A DNA stretch of 11,604 bases from Chloroflexota bacterium (GCA_021777365.1 JAJYDP010000099.1:1-11604), one strand, 5' to 3'; positions 1-6,697 are shown, counted from the first letter of the stretch. Numbers and translations: made by a program. The notes: generated by a model from the letters alone, not told the origin.

Positions 1-2
1 CC

Positions 3-905
3 GACCCGTTCGCGCGCGCGGTCGCCTCGGCTGCCGAGGAGGCAGCACAGATCTTCACGACGCTCGGACGTCAGGGGCAGGCCGCGCTGGCGCGGTACTG
101 GCTGGCGATCGGGCAGTGCCAGCAGGGGGACGTCGCGGAGTGCAGCGGGATCCTGCATGCCCTGCTGGAGGAGGTCCGCGACGGGCTGCGCGTCGCGCCC
201 GACTTCGAGCTGCGGCTCCTGATGGCCCTGTCCGGCATCGCCGCCCGGAGCGGCGACCACGCCGCCGCCCTGGCACACCTCGGGCAGATCCAGGAGCTTG
301 CCGCCCGCCTGGACGCCAGGCGGCGCGCCGCCTTCTACGGGGACATCGCCCTGGGCTGCCGCGACGCCGGCGACTTCGAGTCCGCCATTCGCGCCGGCAC
401 GGTCAGCCTCGCCCTGTATCGCGCGGGAGAGTCGGACCTGGAACTGGCGGCACTGGAGAACGACCTGGCCATCGCGTGCCTTGCGCTCGGCGATGCCGGC
501 CGCGCGGCCGAGCTTGCGACCGATGCGCACGAACGCTACGCGCGCCTGGGGGAGGAGGGACCACTCGCCCGCGTGCTGGGCACGGAAGCCCGGATCGCGC
601 TCGCGCAGGACGCCCGTGAGGACGGACTCCGGCTGGCGCGTGAGGCCCTGGATCTTGCCGGGCGGACCGCCAACCGGCATGCCGAGATCGACGCGCTCAT
701 GACGCTCGCGCGGGCCGAATCGGCCTCGGGGCGGCGCGACGAGGCGATCAGGCTCTACGAGCGGGCCGCGGCGACCGCGCGCGCGAACGGGTCGGCCCCC
801 CGACTCCGCGAGGTGCTCGGGGAGTGGGCGGAACTGCTCGCCCAGTCGGGAGAGCACGAGCGCGCCTTCGAGCTGATGCGGGAGGCGTTGAAGGGCCGCC
901 AGTAG
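3..905 (+). CDS. TPR-repeat protein, C-terminal part (5' truncated)
   Basis: The frame is open from the left edge, so the true start lies outside the window; 300 residues and a TAG stop are visible. The sequence is made of helix-pair repeats of about 35-40 residues, rich in Ala, Leu and Arg, with tetratricopeptide spacing of small and aromatic residues (for example ALGDAGRAAELATDAHERY, GRRDEAIRLYERAAATA and GEHERAFELMREALK). TPR arrays form superhelical scaffolds that bind protein partners. No enzyme motif, signal peptide or membrane segment is visible. In related high-GC bacteria such arrays often form the C-terminal half of HTH or LuxR/MalT-type regulators, but that N-terminal part is not here, so regulator identity is only a possibility. 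It converges on the EamA gene, with a dyad between the two. The TPR call is firm; the role is unknown. Confidence 0.8.
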   Translation, partial: DPFARAVASAAEEAAQIFTTLGRQGQAALARYWLAIGQCQQGDVAECSGILHALLEEVRDGLRVAPDFELRLLMALSGIAARSGDHAAALAHLGQIQELAARLDARRRAAFYGDIALGCRDAGDFESAIRAGTVSLALYRAGESDLELAALENDLAIACLALGDAGRAAELATDAHERYARLGEEGPLARVLGTEARIALAQDAREDGLRLAREALDLAGRTANRHAEIDALMTLARAESASGRRDEAIRLYERAAATARANGSAPRLREVLGEWAELLAQSGEHERAFELMREALKGRQ

Positions 906-920
906 GCGACCGGCACGACA

Positions 921-972
921 CCGCTGGCGGGGCGCCGCACGCGCAACGCCTCCGACGCCGCGCCCACAGCGG
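921..972. terminator. Dyad between convergent genes, possible bidirectional terminator
   Basis: The arms CCGCTG (921-926) plus GGGCG (930-934) pair with CGCCC (961-965) plus CAGCGG (967-972), around a 26-nt loop and a small internal bulge. It lies in the 87-bp gap between the ends of the TPR gene and the EamA gene, the usual place for a shared terminator. There is no U-run on either side, and in DNA this GC-rich such pairing can arise by chance. Confidence 0.3.
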
Positions 973-992
973 GGCCCGCAGGCCAGCTGTCG

Positions 993-1898
993 TCAGATCC
1001 CGGGTTCGGCGACCTCGGCCCGGCGCGGACGACCAAGGGCCACGGAGCCCACGATCACCGCGCCCCCGACAAGCTGTGCGACGGTCACACCCTCGCGGAG
1101 CAGCGCCACCGCGAACAGCACCCCGAGGAACGGCTCCAGGTAGGTGAACAGCGCGGCACGTGCGGCGCCGACCCGGTGGATCGCGGTGAAGTAGAGGATG
1201 TTGGTCAGGCTGACGCTGAGCAGCGCGGCATAGAGCAGCGACAGCCACGCGTCGCCCGGGACGGATCCCCAGTGCTGGCCGACCAGGTCGGGCAGCGCGA
1301 ACGGCACGAGCGCCGCCGTCCCCACGACCATCATGAACGCGGACAACTGCAGCGCAGAGTACCGGGCCATGAGCGGGCGGATCAGCACCGAGTAGGCTGC
1401 CCAGCTGGCCGCGGTCGCGAGCGCGAGGAACTCCCCGAGCGGCACGTCCGACCCGGCGCCTGCGGCCGGAGTGCCTCCGAGGACCACCAGCGCCACGCCG
1501 CCGATCCCCGCCCCGAGCGCAAGCCAGTGGGGACCGTCCAGCCGCTCCTGCCGCCCGGCCACGGCAAGCAGCGCCGTCCAGATCGGGATGGTGCCCATGA
1601 GCAGCGCCACGTTGGTCGCGCTCGTCACGGACAGGGCCCCCACGAAGGCGACCTGGTTCACCGTGATACCGCACAGGGCCGCGGCCAGCAGCAGGGGGAG
1701 GTCGGCTCGCCGGAAGTGCGGCCATCCCTCGCGCCACAGGACGACCGCGACCGTGGCGGCGCCACCGACCACGAACCGCACGACCGAGAAGGCAAGGGGC
1801 AGGATGTCGCCCACGCCGACCTTCACGGCGGAGAAGTTGAGGCTCCAGATCACGACGGTGGCGAGAAGGGCGATCTCGGCGGATGCGTCGCGGCGCAT
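993..1898 (-). CDS. EamA/DMT-family transporter
   Basis: A 301-residue integral membrane protein with the usual EamA architecture: two homologous five-helix halves, about residues 8-140 and 155-290, giving about ten membrane segments. Family hallmarks visible are the first-helix pattern ATVVIWSLNFSAVKVG, the TSATNVALLMGTIPIWTALL stretch closing the first half, and the matching RAALFTYLEPFLGVLFAVAL stretch in the second. Drug/metabolite transporters of this type export amino acids, nucleobases or other small metabolites; the substrate cannot be read from sequence. The ATG at 1898 is preceded by AGGA at a 7-nt spacing, which supports this start. It lies 53 bp downstream of the coiled-coil gene on the same strand with no clear terminator between, so co-transcription is plausible. 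Length and helices are complete. Confidence 0.92.
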   Translation of the reverse strand: MRRDASAEIALLATVVIWSLNFSAVKVGVGDILPLAFSVVRFVVGGAATVAVVLWREGWPHFRRADLPLLLAAALCGITVNQVAFVGALSVTSATNVALLMGTIPIWTALLAVAGRQERLDGPHWLALGAGIGGVALVVLGGTPAAGAGSDVPLGEFLALATAASWAAYSVLIRPLMARYSALQLSAFMMVVGTAALVPFALPDLVGQHWGSVPGDAWLSLLYAALLSVSLTNILYFTAIHRVGAARAALFTYLEPFLGVLFAVALLREGVTVAQLVGGAVIVGSVALGRPRRAEVAEPGI

Positions 1899-1951
1899 CC
1901 GCGCATCCTACCGGCGCGATCCCGCCTCCTGCCGGGGCCTTGCGACGGGTG

Positions 1952-2608
1952 TCAGCTGGCCCGCATACGCCGCAGCAGGCCCGTCTCGGGCTCCCCTGAG
2001 TTCCTGGGCCACGGGATCGGGGCTCGCGCCAGCAGGGCGGGTCCGGACTCGGGCGTGGCAGGTTGCGTGCCGTCCGCCTCGACCGGCGTCTCCGCTTCGA
2101 CGGTGGCTGACGCCGCGGCCAGTGCGTCCGCCTCCGCGGCGGCGAGCGCCTCGGCGGCCGCCACTGCCTCGTCGGATTGCGATTCGGCCGGGGTGCCCGG
2201 CTCCGCAGCGGGTTCCGGTACAGCGGCGGGCCCCTGCTCGGCCGCGATCACCCGGTCCGGCTCGTCCCCGGCATGCGCGTCGGGCTCGGTCGTGATCGCT
2301 TCCGTGACGGCTTCCGTGACGCCTTCCGCCGAAGCGGCGGCGACTTCGGTGGTCGCCGAAGGTTCGCTCGCGGCCGTCGCCTTCGCCCCTGCCTTCGCCT
2401 TGCCGGCCGCGCTCCGGGCCGGTTCGCCGTCCGACGCGTGCCCTGCCGTGTCACGCTGATCCTGGAGATCCACCAGCTCCTGGACCAGTGCGAGCTGACG
2501 CCGGACGATCGTCCGTTCGCGCTCCAGCGTCTCGATCGAGCTTGTCAGCTCGTCGTCCTGCTCCTGCAGCTGCGCGCGGAGGGCGGCCAGAGATTCGATC
2601 GCGTTCAC
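1952..2608 (-). CDS. Hypothetical protein: N-terminal coiled coil, Ala/Glu-rich disordered region
   Basis: A 218-residue protein I cannot assign to a family. Residues about 5-53 form a clear heptad-rich coiled coil (LRAQLQEQDDELTSSIETLE, then RERTIVRRQLALVQELVDLQ). Residues 55-195 are low-complexity Ala/Glu/Thr/Pro sequence, probably disordered, and the last 20 residues are basic (ending LLRRMRAS). There is no signal peptide or membrane helix, so it is probably cytoplasmic and oligomeric. The start is a GTG with no usable Shine-Dalgarno (GAGG lies only 1 nt away), but a promoter-like pair lies directly upstream, consistent with a leaderless message. The EamA gene follows on the same strand. 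The opposite strand is also open over this stretch, but those frames have no domain pattern. It is probably real because of the structured coiled-coil start. Confidence 0.65.
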   Translation of the reverse strand: MNAIESLAALRAQLQEQDDELTSSIETLERERTIVRRQLALVQELVDLQDQRDTAGHASDGEPARSAAGKAKAGAKATAASEPSATTEVAAASAEGVTEAVTEAITTEPDAHAGDEPDRVIAAEQGPAAVPEPAAEPGTPAESQSDEAVAAAEALAAAEADALAAASATVEAETPVEADGTQPATPESGPALLARAPIPWPRNSGEPETGLLRRMRAS

Positions 2609-2614
2609 GCCTCA

Positions 2615-2643
2615 ACGCTAGACCGCGATCGGGGCCGATACAA
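2615..2643 (-). promoter_or_regulatory. Candidate leaderless promoter of the coiled-coil gene
   Basis: On the minus strand a -35-like TTGTAT (2643-2638) is followed by a 17-bp spacer and a -10-like TAGCGT (2620-2615). The hexamer ends 6 nt before the GTG start at 2608, so transcription would begin at or next to the start codon. The spacing is good, but both hexamers match the consensus only partly. Confidence 0.35.
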
Positions 2644-2737
2644 CGGCCCGCGGGGTGCACGAAAGGACTGGCGAGCCTCGCCGTTGGTACCGTGCGCCAC
2701 GACGACAGCGGAACAGCGACGGTGCGCGCCGGGGGGG

Positions 2738-2812
2738 CGCGGCTCGCGTGCGGCCGACGCATCCGTCAGTCAACGCGGCCCCCGTGCGGCCGACGCATCC
2801 GTCAGTCAACGC
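2738..2812. repeat. 36-bp direct tandem repeat, two copies
   Basis: Positions 2747-2776 and 2783-2812 are identical over 30 bp, a period of 36 bp. Similarity continues a few bases to the left (2738-2746 against 2774-2782, two mismatches). Each copy contains TTGACT on the minus strand and a small GACG-CATC-CGTC hairpin. It lies in the 273-bp gap between the amidohydrolase and coiled-coil genes, where I see no gene. Function is unknown. Confidence 0.85.
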
Positions 2813-2881
2813 CCCCCGCGGACCAGCCCGGGGCCTCGGCCAGTCGCCCGGTTCAGTGCGCCCGGTGCGAGCGCGTTGCGC

Positions 2882-4087
2882 CTACTTCCCCGAGCCGCCG
2901 CCCAGGTAGCGCAGGGCCACCGCCGCGTGGAGGGCCATCCCGGCAGCCATCGACGCCTCGTCGAACACGACCCGGTTGGAATGGTTCTGCGGCGCGGTCG
3001 CCTCGTCCACGTCCGCCGGCCGGGCACCCAGCTGCACCATCGCGCCGGGCACGCGCTGGAGCACGTACGAGAAGTCCTCGGCACCCATCAGTGGCGCGTC
3101 GAGCACGTGGACCCGGTCCGGGCCCAGCAGCTCGATCACCAGGTCGCCCACCATCCCCACGAACGACGGCGTGTTCACGGTGACGCCGTACCCGGGCTCG
3201 ATCTCGAGCTCCGCGGTCGTGCCGTGGGCCGCGCAGATCCCCTCCACCACCCGTCGCACGCCCGCGTGCACCTTCGCGCGCGTCGCCTCGGACACCGTCC
3301 GGATCGTCCCGTCCAGGTGTGCCGTCTCCGGGATGATGTTGTCCCGCGTGCCCGCCACGACGCGACCCACCGTGATCACGGACGGATCGAACACGTCGAC
3401 GGTCCGGGTGATCATCGTCTGGAGCGCCAGGATGATCTCGGCCGCCACGGGGATCGGGTCCACCTCCAGGTGGGGAGTCGAGGCATGCCCCCCGCGGCCC
3501 CGCACCGTCAGGTGGATCGTGTCGGCGGCCGCGTAGATCGCGCCCGGTCGCAGGGCGATGGTCCCCGCGGGGTAGCGGGTCCCGATGTGGATGGCGAATG
3601 CCGCCTCGACGGGGGTCGGCGCGGAGTCCAGCAGCCCCTCGTCGAGCATGTACCTGGCGCCGTGCCAGCCCTCCTCCCCTGGCTGGAACATGAGCAGGAC
3701 GTTCCCCCTGAGACTGGCGCGCCGGTCGACGAGCAGGCGCGCCGCGCCGAGCAGCATCGAGATGTGCGTGTCGTGGCCGCAGGCGTGCATGGTGTCGCCG
3801 GTCTCGGATGCGAACTCGAGGTCGGTGTCCTCGTGGAGCGGCAACCCGTCCATGTCGCCGCGCAGCAGGATGGTCGGGCCCGGCTGGGCGCCCTGGATCA
3901 CGGCGGTGACCGAGCTGACGGCACTGCCCAGACGGGGCTCGAGCCCGAGCCGCTTCAGCTCGGCGACAACGATCGACTGGGTGGCCGGCAGCTGGAGGCC
4001 GACCTCCGGCCTCCGGTGCAGGGTGCGCCGCACGGCGACGATCTCGGGAAGGATGGACTGCGCGTCGGCAAGGAGGTTGTCGGTCAT
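2882..4087 (-). CDS. M20-family amidohydrolase (HipO / N-acyl-amino-acid hydrolase type)
   Basis: A 401-residue metal-dependent amidohydrolase, full length for peptidase family M20 subfamily D (hippurate hydrolase, N-acetyl-L-amino acid and IAA-amino acid hydrolases). These hydrolyse the amide bond of N-acylated amino acids in the cytoplasm. Visible in order: GDMDG (77-81), the HACGHD metal motif (101-106, ligands C103 and H105), the GEEG motif with catalytic base E138 and ligand E139, the HIG histidine H167, GGHAS (199-203) opening the dimerisation or lid domain (about 185-295), MGAEDF (334-339) and the late ligand H369. All expected active-site residues are present. The ATG at 4087 is chosen because family homology starts within a few residues (RRTLHRRPE); an upstream in-frame extension of 98 residues is low-complexity. 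There is no Shine-Dalgarno. The acyl-group specificity cannot be told. Confidence 0.93.
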   Translation of the reverse strand: MTDNLLADAQSILPEIVAVRRTLHRRPEVGLQLPATQSIVVAELKRLGLEPRLGSAVSSVTAVIQGAQPGPTILLRGDMDGLPLHEDTDLEFASETGDTMHACGHDTHISMLLGAARLLVDRRASLRGNVLLMFQPGEEGWHGARYMLDEGLLDSAPTPVEAAFAIHIGTRYPAGTIALRPGAIYAAADTIHLTVRGRGGHASTPHLEVDPIPVAAEIILALQTMITRTVDVFDPSVITVGRVVAGTRDNIIPETAHLDGTIRTVSEATRAKVHAGVRRVVEGICAAHGTTAELEIEPGYGVTVNTPSFVGMVGDLVIELLGPDRVHVLDAPLMGAEDFSYVLQRVPGAMVQLGARPADVDEATAPQNHSNRVVFDEASMAAGMALHAAVALRYLGGGSGK

Positions 4088-4093
4088 GGCGTG

Positions 4094-4099
4094 AGTATG
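4094..4099 (-). promoter_or_regulatory. Candidate -10 element of a leaderless amidohydrolase transcript
   Basis: CATACT on the minus strand ends 6 nt before the ATG at 4087, the same spacing as at the coiled-coil gene. No ribosome binding site precedes this ATG. No convincing -35 is seen at 16-18 bp (the 17-bp position reads CGCCCT), so this is tentative. Confidence 0.3.
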
Positions 4100-4166
4100 G
4101 CGCGGCGGCCCCTCGCAGGGCGCCGTCTGCCACCAGGGCGTCCCACGCTGCTCGAGCCCCCAGCGT

Positions 4167-4184
4167 CGACCCCGGCAGGGGTCG
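4167..4184 (-). terminator. GC hairpin after the 122-aa gene
   Basis: A perfect 7-bp stem, CGACCCC (4167-4173) with GGGGTCG (4178-4184), closes a 4-nt loop, 24 nt beyond the stop of the gene ending at 4209. There is no U-tract. It separates that gene from the amidohydrolase and fits a separate promoter for the latter. Confidence 0.45.
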
Positions 4185-4208
4185 GAGCGGGACCAGCCGC
4201 CGCTGCCG

Positions 4209-4577
4209 TCACTCCGGCGACACGTCCCAGATCGCGGCGTCCACCACCGACTTGAGCAGCACCTGGCTCCAGGCGGCCCCTGGATCGGGATCCATGAACT
4301 CCGACACGGCCTCGCGCCATACCTTCGCGTATGGGTTGTCGGGGTCCCTCTGCGCCGCGGACAGCGTGTCCAGCGCGGCATAGGAATCGAGCCCTTCGAG
4401 CACGCGGTACTGACCTGCCCCCTTCTCGGACGAGAACGCGGTGACGAAGGTTCCGACGTACGACATGCCCGGCGGATACGCCGCGGCGATCCGCTGCTCG
4501 TTCGCCGCCAGCCACCGCTGGAAGGCCTCCTCGCGTCCGGCCCGAACGCTGAAGCCGGTCTCCTGGATGAACCGCAT
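4209..4577 (-). CDS. Conserved-looking small protein, function unknown (122 aa)
   Basis: A 122-residue soluble protein with no signal peptide or membrane segment. It reads like an alternating alpha/beta domain: an initial strand (MRFIQETGFSVRAG), a helix (REEAFQRWLAANEQRIAAAY), strands around YVGTFVTAF and GQYRVLEGL, a helix (YAALDTLSAAQRD), and a C-terminal helix and strand ending AIWDVSPE. The opening and the paired strands recall small ferredoxin-like or dimeric alpha-beta barrel proteins, but I see no decisive motif. The ATG at 4577 is well supported: GGAGGT lies 7 nt upstream. An alternative ATG five codons earlier overlaps that ribosome binding site and is unlikely. The upstream 276 bp contains no gene. 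Confidence 0.75.
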   Translation of the reverse strand: MRFIQETGFSVRAGREEAFQRWLAANEQRIAAAYPPGMSYVGTFVTAFSSEKGAGQYRVLEGLDSYAALDTLSAAQRDPDNPYAKVWREAVSEFMDPDPGAAWSQVLLKSVVDAAIWDVSPE

Positions 4578-4794
4578 GGCAGCCACCTCCATCGGTCGTC
4601 GGCCGACCCGTGCCCGGCGGGCGCCCGGCCGGCGAGCCGTCCTGCACGGCGGACCGACCGCCCCGACGTGGCCGGGTCGACACGCAGGAAGTGTCAGGCG
4701 CGGGCGTTCCCCGGGCGTTCCTCGACGGGATCCGCGACGGACTCCGCGGGACCCCGGGTCAGCGATGCGCCCCCCGTGGGGTGCCTCCGTCGCG

Positions 4795-4851
4795 GCGGCA
4801 CGAGCCGGGGCCAGGCGGCACGAGCCGGGGCCAGGCGGCACGAGCCGGGGC
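4795..4851. repeat. 20-bp tandem repeat, about 2.9 copies
   Basis: The unit GCGGCACGAGCCGGGGCCAG begins at 4795, 4815 and 4835; the third copy breaks off at 4851, 2 bp before the stop codon of the sortase-like gene. Every copy contains CGGC-ACGA-GCCG, a 4-bp stem with a tetraloop, so transcripts of the minus-strand gene would end in a row of three mini-hairpins. Confidence 0.9.
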
Positions 4852-4853
4852 GA

Positions 4854-5747
4854 TCAGTAAAGCGGGCAGACCTGCGGGCGCGGAGTCGGATGCGCAGCGG
4901 CGAAGGTGGCGGTGGTGCCGGCGATGCGCCGGGCGACCACGAACAGCTTGTTGTAGGTGCCGTACGGGCCCTCGGACGTCTGCAGCCAGACTTCCTGGCT
5001 GGTAGTGGCCGCGAGCGCCGCCGGCACCGTGTACTGGTGCCTCAGCACCTTGATCACCTGGTAGGTGTACATGTGGTCGTCGCTGGTCCAGGCGTAGACC
5101 TTCATCCCGATCATCCGGGCCCCGTTGTTCACCAGCGATGCGTTGAGCAGCGGCAGGAACATGCCGGTCCGAGCGTGCGCGTAGATGAAGGCGGCGCCGC
5201 CCTCGCCGGGCTGCGAGTACTCAGGCATGTACATGGCCACGTTGCAGTAGGGGAACGCGTTGCCCTTCTGCAGCACGACGGGCAGGTCGATGCCCATCGC
5301 CGGGATCGCGACCCTGGTGGCGACGGCGTACTTCAGGAGCCCACAGTGCGCGTCCGTTCCGCTCGCGATCCGGGCGGCGATGTTCCCGCTCCACGTGGCG
5401 CGCCAGACGGTGGCCTGCTGCGCCGCCGTGAGCGTGCTGGTGCCGGTGACGCTGCCGCTGGCGTCCGTCCTGACGGCGGCGAGCTTCACCACGGCGATCG
5501 GCTTCGCGCAGGTCCCGCGGTAGACCATCACGGAGTACGAGGTCGACGGCTGCAGCCCCTGCGCGGTGATCGACATCACGCCGGTGCCGGTCGTGTACGC
5601 GACCAGCGTGGCCGTGCCGCTGATGCCGCCGCTGAGGTCGGCGCGCCAGATCCGCCGGGCCTGCATCGCGTCCGCCGACGGAACGGCCAGCAGGGCGAAC
5701 GTGGCAAGGACGAGGAGGAGCGTGGCGACGCGAAGGGGGAGTTTCAT
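4854..5747 (-). CDS. Secreted sortase-fold protein with Ser at the catalytic Cys position
   Basis: A 297-residue exported protein. Residues 1-27 are a signal peptide (MKLPLR, hydrophobic core LLLVLATFALLAV, then ADA). Residues about 35-135 form a beta-rich domain (GTATLVAY, GLQPSTSYSVMVYRGTC, TDASGSVTGTSTL) resembling CHRD/Cu-Zn SOD-like sandwiches. Residues about 143-275 match the sortase core: VAIPAMGIDLPVV, FIYAHARTGMFLPLL with the equivalent of the catalytic His (H191), and WLQTSEG followed by LFVVARR with the catalytic Arg candidate R273. Active sortases carry TLxTC here; this protein has T257-S258, with codon TCC at 4976-4974. Transpeptidase activity is therefore doubtful. There is no C-terminal anchor or LPxTG motif. 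The start is supported by AGGAG 5 nt upstream. It looks monocistronic. The sortase fold assignment is good; the actual role is unknown. Confidence 0.82.
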   Translation of the reverse strand: MKLPLRVATLLLVLATFALLAVPSADAMQARRIWRADLSGGISGTATLVAYTTGTGVMSITAQGLQPSTSYSVMVYRGTCAKPIAVVKLAAVRTDASGSVTGTSTLTAAQQATVWRATWSGNIAARIASGTDAHCGLLKYAVATRVAIPAMGIDLPVVLQKGNAFPYCNVAMYMPEYSQPGEGGAAFIYAHARTGMFLPLLNASLVNNGARMIGMKVYAWTSDDHMYTYQVIKVLRHQYTVPAALAATTSQEVWLQTSEGPYGTYNKLFVVARRIAGTTATFAAAHPTPRPQVCPLY

Positions 5748-5815
5748 GCGGACTCCTGGCTGCAGTTCGGTCCGGCATCAGGGCCGGGGTTCGCGGGCGA
5801 CGACTCGGCATCGAG

Positions 5816-5844
5816 CGTGCCCTCCGGGCCGTGCGATGGGCACG
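5816..5844. promoter_or_regulatory. 7-bp inverted repeat upstream of the sortase-like gene
   Basis: CGTGCCC (5816-5822) and GGGCACG (5838-5844) are perfect inverted arms 15 bp apart, about 70-97 bp upstream of the start at 5747. A -10-like TATCCT on the minus strand lies just upstream (5871-5866). This could be an operator or a leader hairpin; no -35 is evident. Confidence 0.3.
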
Positions 5845-5963
5845 GCGTCTGCTGTCCCGGGCGACAGGATACCGGCAGAGCGGCTGATCGCGCCGGCGCG
5901 GCCGCCGATGGCCGGCCGGGAACCGGGCGCCGCGGTGCGGTCCTGGCCCGAGCGGCGCAATCC

Positions 5964-6056
5964 GGTCGCCGTCGGGCGGCGTGTGTGGTCGCCGTCGGGC
6001 GGCGCGGCCTGGTCGCCGTCGGGCGGCGTGTGTGGTCGCCGTCGGGCGGCGTGTGC
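5964..6056. repeat. 23/24-bp tandem hairpin repeat, four copies
   Basis: Copies start at 5964, 5987, 6011 and 6034 (spacings 23, 24, 23). All four share the identical 18-bp core GGTCGCCGTCGGGCGGCG, and three continue with GTGTG. The core contains CGCCG-TCGGG-CGGCG, a 5-bp stem with a 5-nt loop. The last copy merges into the first GTGCA dyad at 6053. Confidence 0.92.
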
Positions 6057-6632
6057 ACGAGGTGCACGCAAGCGACCAGTGCGCCGGCGGGGTATCGTCG
6101 GTGGACGGACTGACCACGCGCTCGGTCGAGTCGTGTGCATCCCATGCACGGAACGAACGGGATGGATGGCGTGTCGGGCCCGCGACGCCGGAAGCGTGCG
6201 TCGGGTGCACCAGTTGCACAGAGCGTGCCCCAGTTGCACAAAGCCGTGCGCCACGTGCACATCTGGACCCTGCACGCGACCACCCGTGTCCCCGCGGCTC
6301 ATTTGCCGGTCGCGTACGTGCATGTGGCGCACGCGGGTCCGGCGGTCCGGGTCGTATCCATGGAATTCGGGCTCCCTCTGTCGCGCACGTGCACGGGGTG
6401 CACGCGGGAGCGGTGGTGGACGGTCGGACACACTGGAGTCCGGCCTTCCCGGTCTCAGGTGTGCATCCGGTGCACGGCCGGCCTCCGGATCGCGGCCACA
6501 CCCGGTGCACGGCCCGCAGGCAGATCACAAGCGGCATGCCCGGTGCACGGCCGGCCCCGAATCGCGGCCACACCCGGTGCACGGCCCGCAGGCAGATCCC
6601 AACCGGCATGCCCGGTGCACGGCCGGCCTCCG
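6053..6632. repeat. Array of GTGCA-N5-TGCAC dyads with about 72-bp periodicity
   Basis: Perfect 15-bp dyads GTGCA-N5-TGCAC start at 6053, 6135, 6205, 6389 and 6461. Versions with one arm mismatch start at 6225, 6246 and 6318. The N5 centres differ in every copy except CCAGT (shared by 6205 and 6225), so the conserved part is the pair of arms. Right arms recur at 6256, 6328, 6399, 6471, 6544 and 6616 (steps 72, 71, 72, 73, 72), plus extra TGCAC half sites at 6506 and 6578. Three sites at 6205, 6225 and 6246 are packed 20-21 bp apart. The two most recent-looking units, 6467-6539 and 6540-6611, differ by only three substitutions and one indel; earlier units share little outside the dyad. I noticed no other copy in this window. 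Confidence 0.88.
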
Positions 6633-6697
6633 ACGAGGTGCAGTCGCCGCCAGGATCAGCCGGGAAGGTCGCACGCGATCGCCACGGGGCCAGCGAC

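Noticed and set aside
2177..4255. Very long plus-strand open frame (692 codons) opposite the amidohydrolase
   Set aside because: It is His/Arg/Asp-rich with no domain pattern and lies antisense to a gene with complete M20 active-site motifs; a stop-poor antisense frame is expected at this GC content.
4088..4381. 98-residue N-terminal extension of the amidohydrolase
   Set aside because: The extension is low-complexity Arg/Pro/Trp-rich, overlaps the 122-residue gene, and M20 homology starts at the ATG at 4087.
5744..6283. Possible 179-codon minus-strand gene in the repeat region
   Set aside because: Composition is dominated by translated short repeats (THAARRRP-type units), it overlaps the sortase-like gene start, and no initiation signal was seen.
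6135..6632. CRISPR array, because of regular repeats
   Set aside because: The conserved element is only 15 bp and is an interrupted dyad, the period is about 72 bp, two adjacent units are nearly identical between the dyads, and no cas gene is present.
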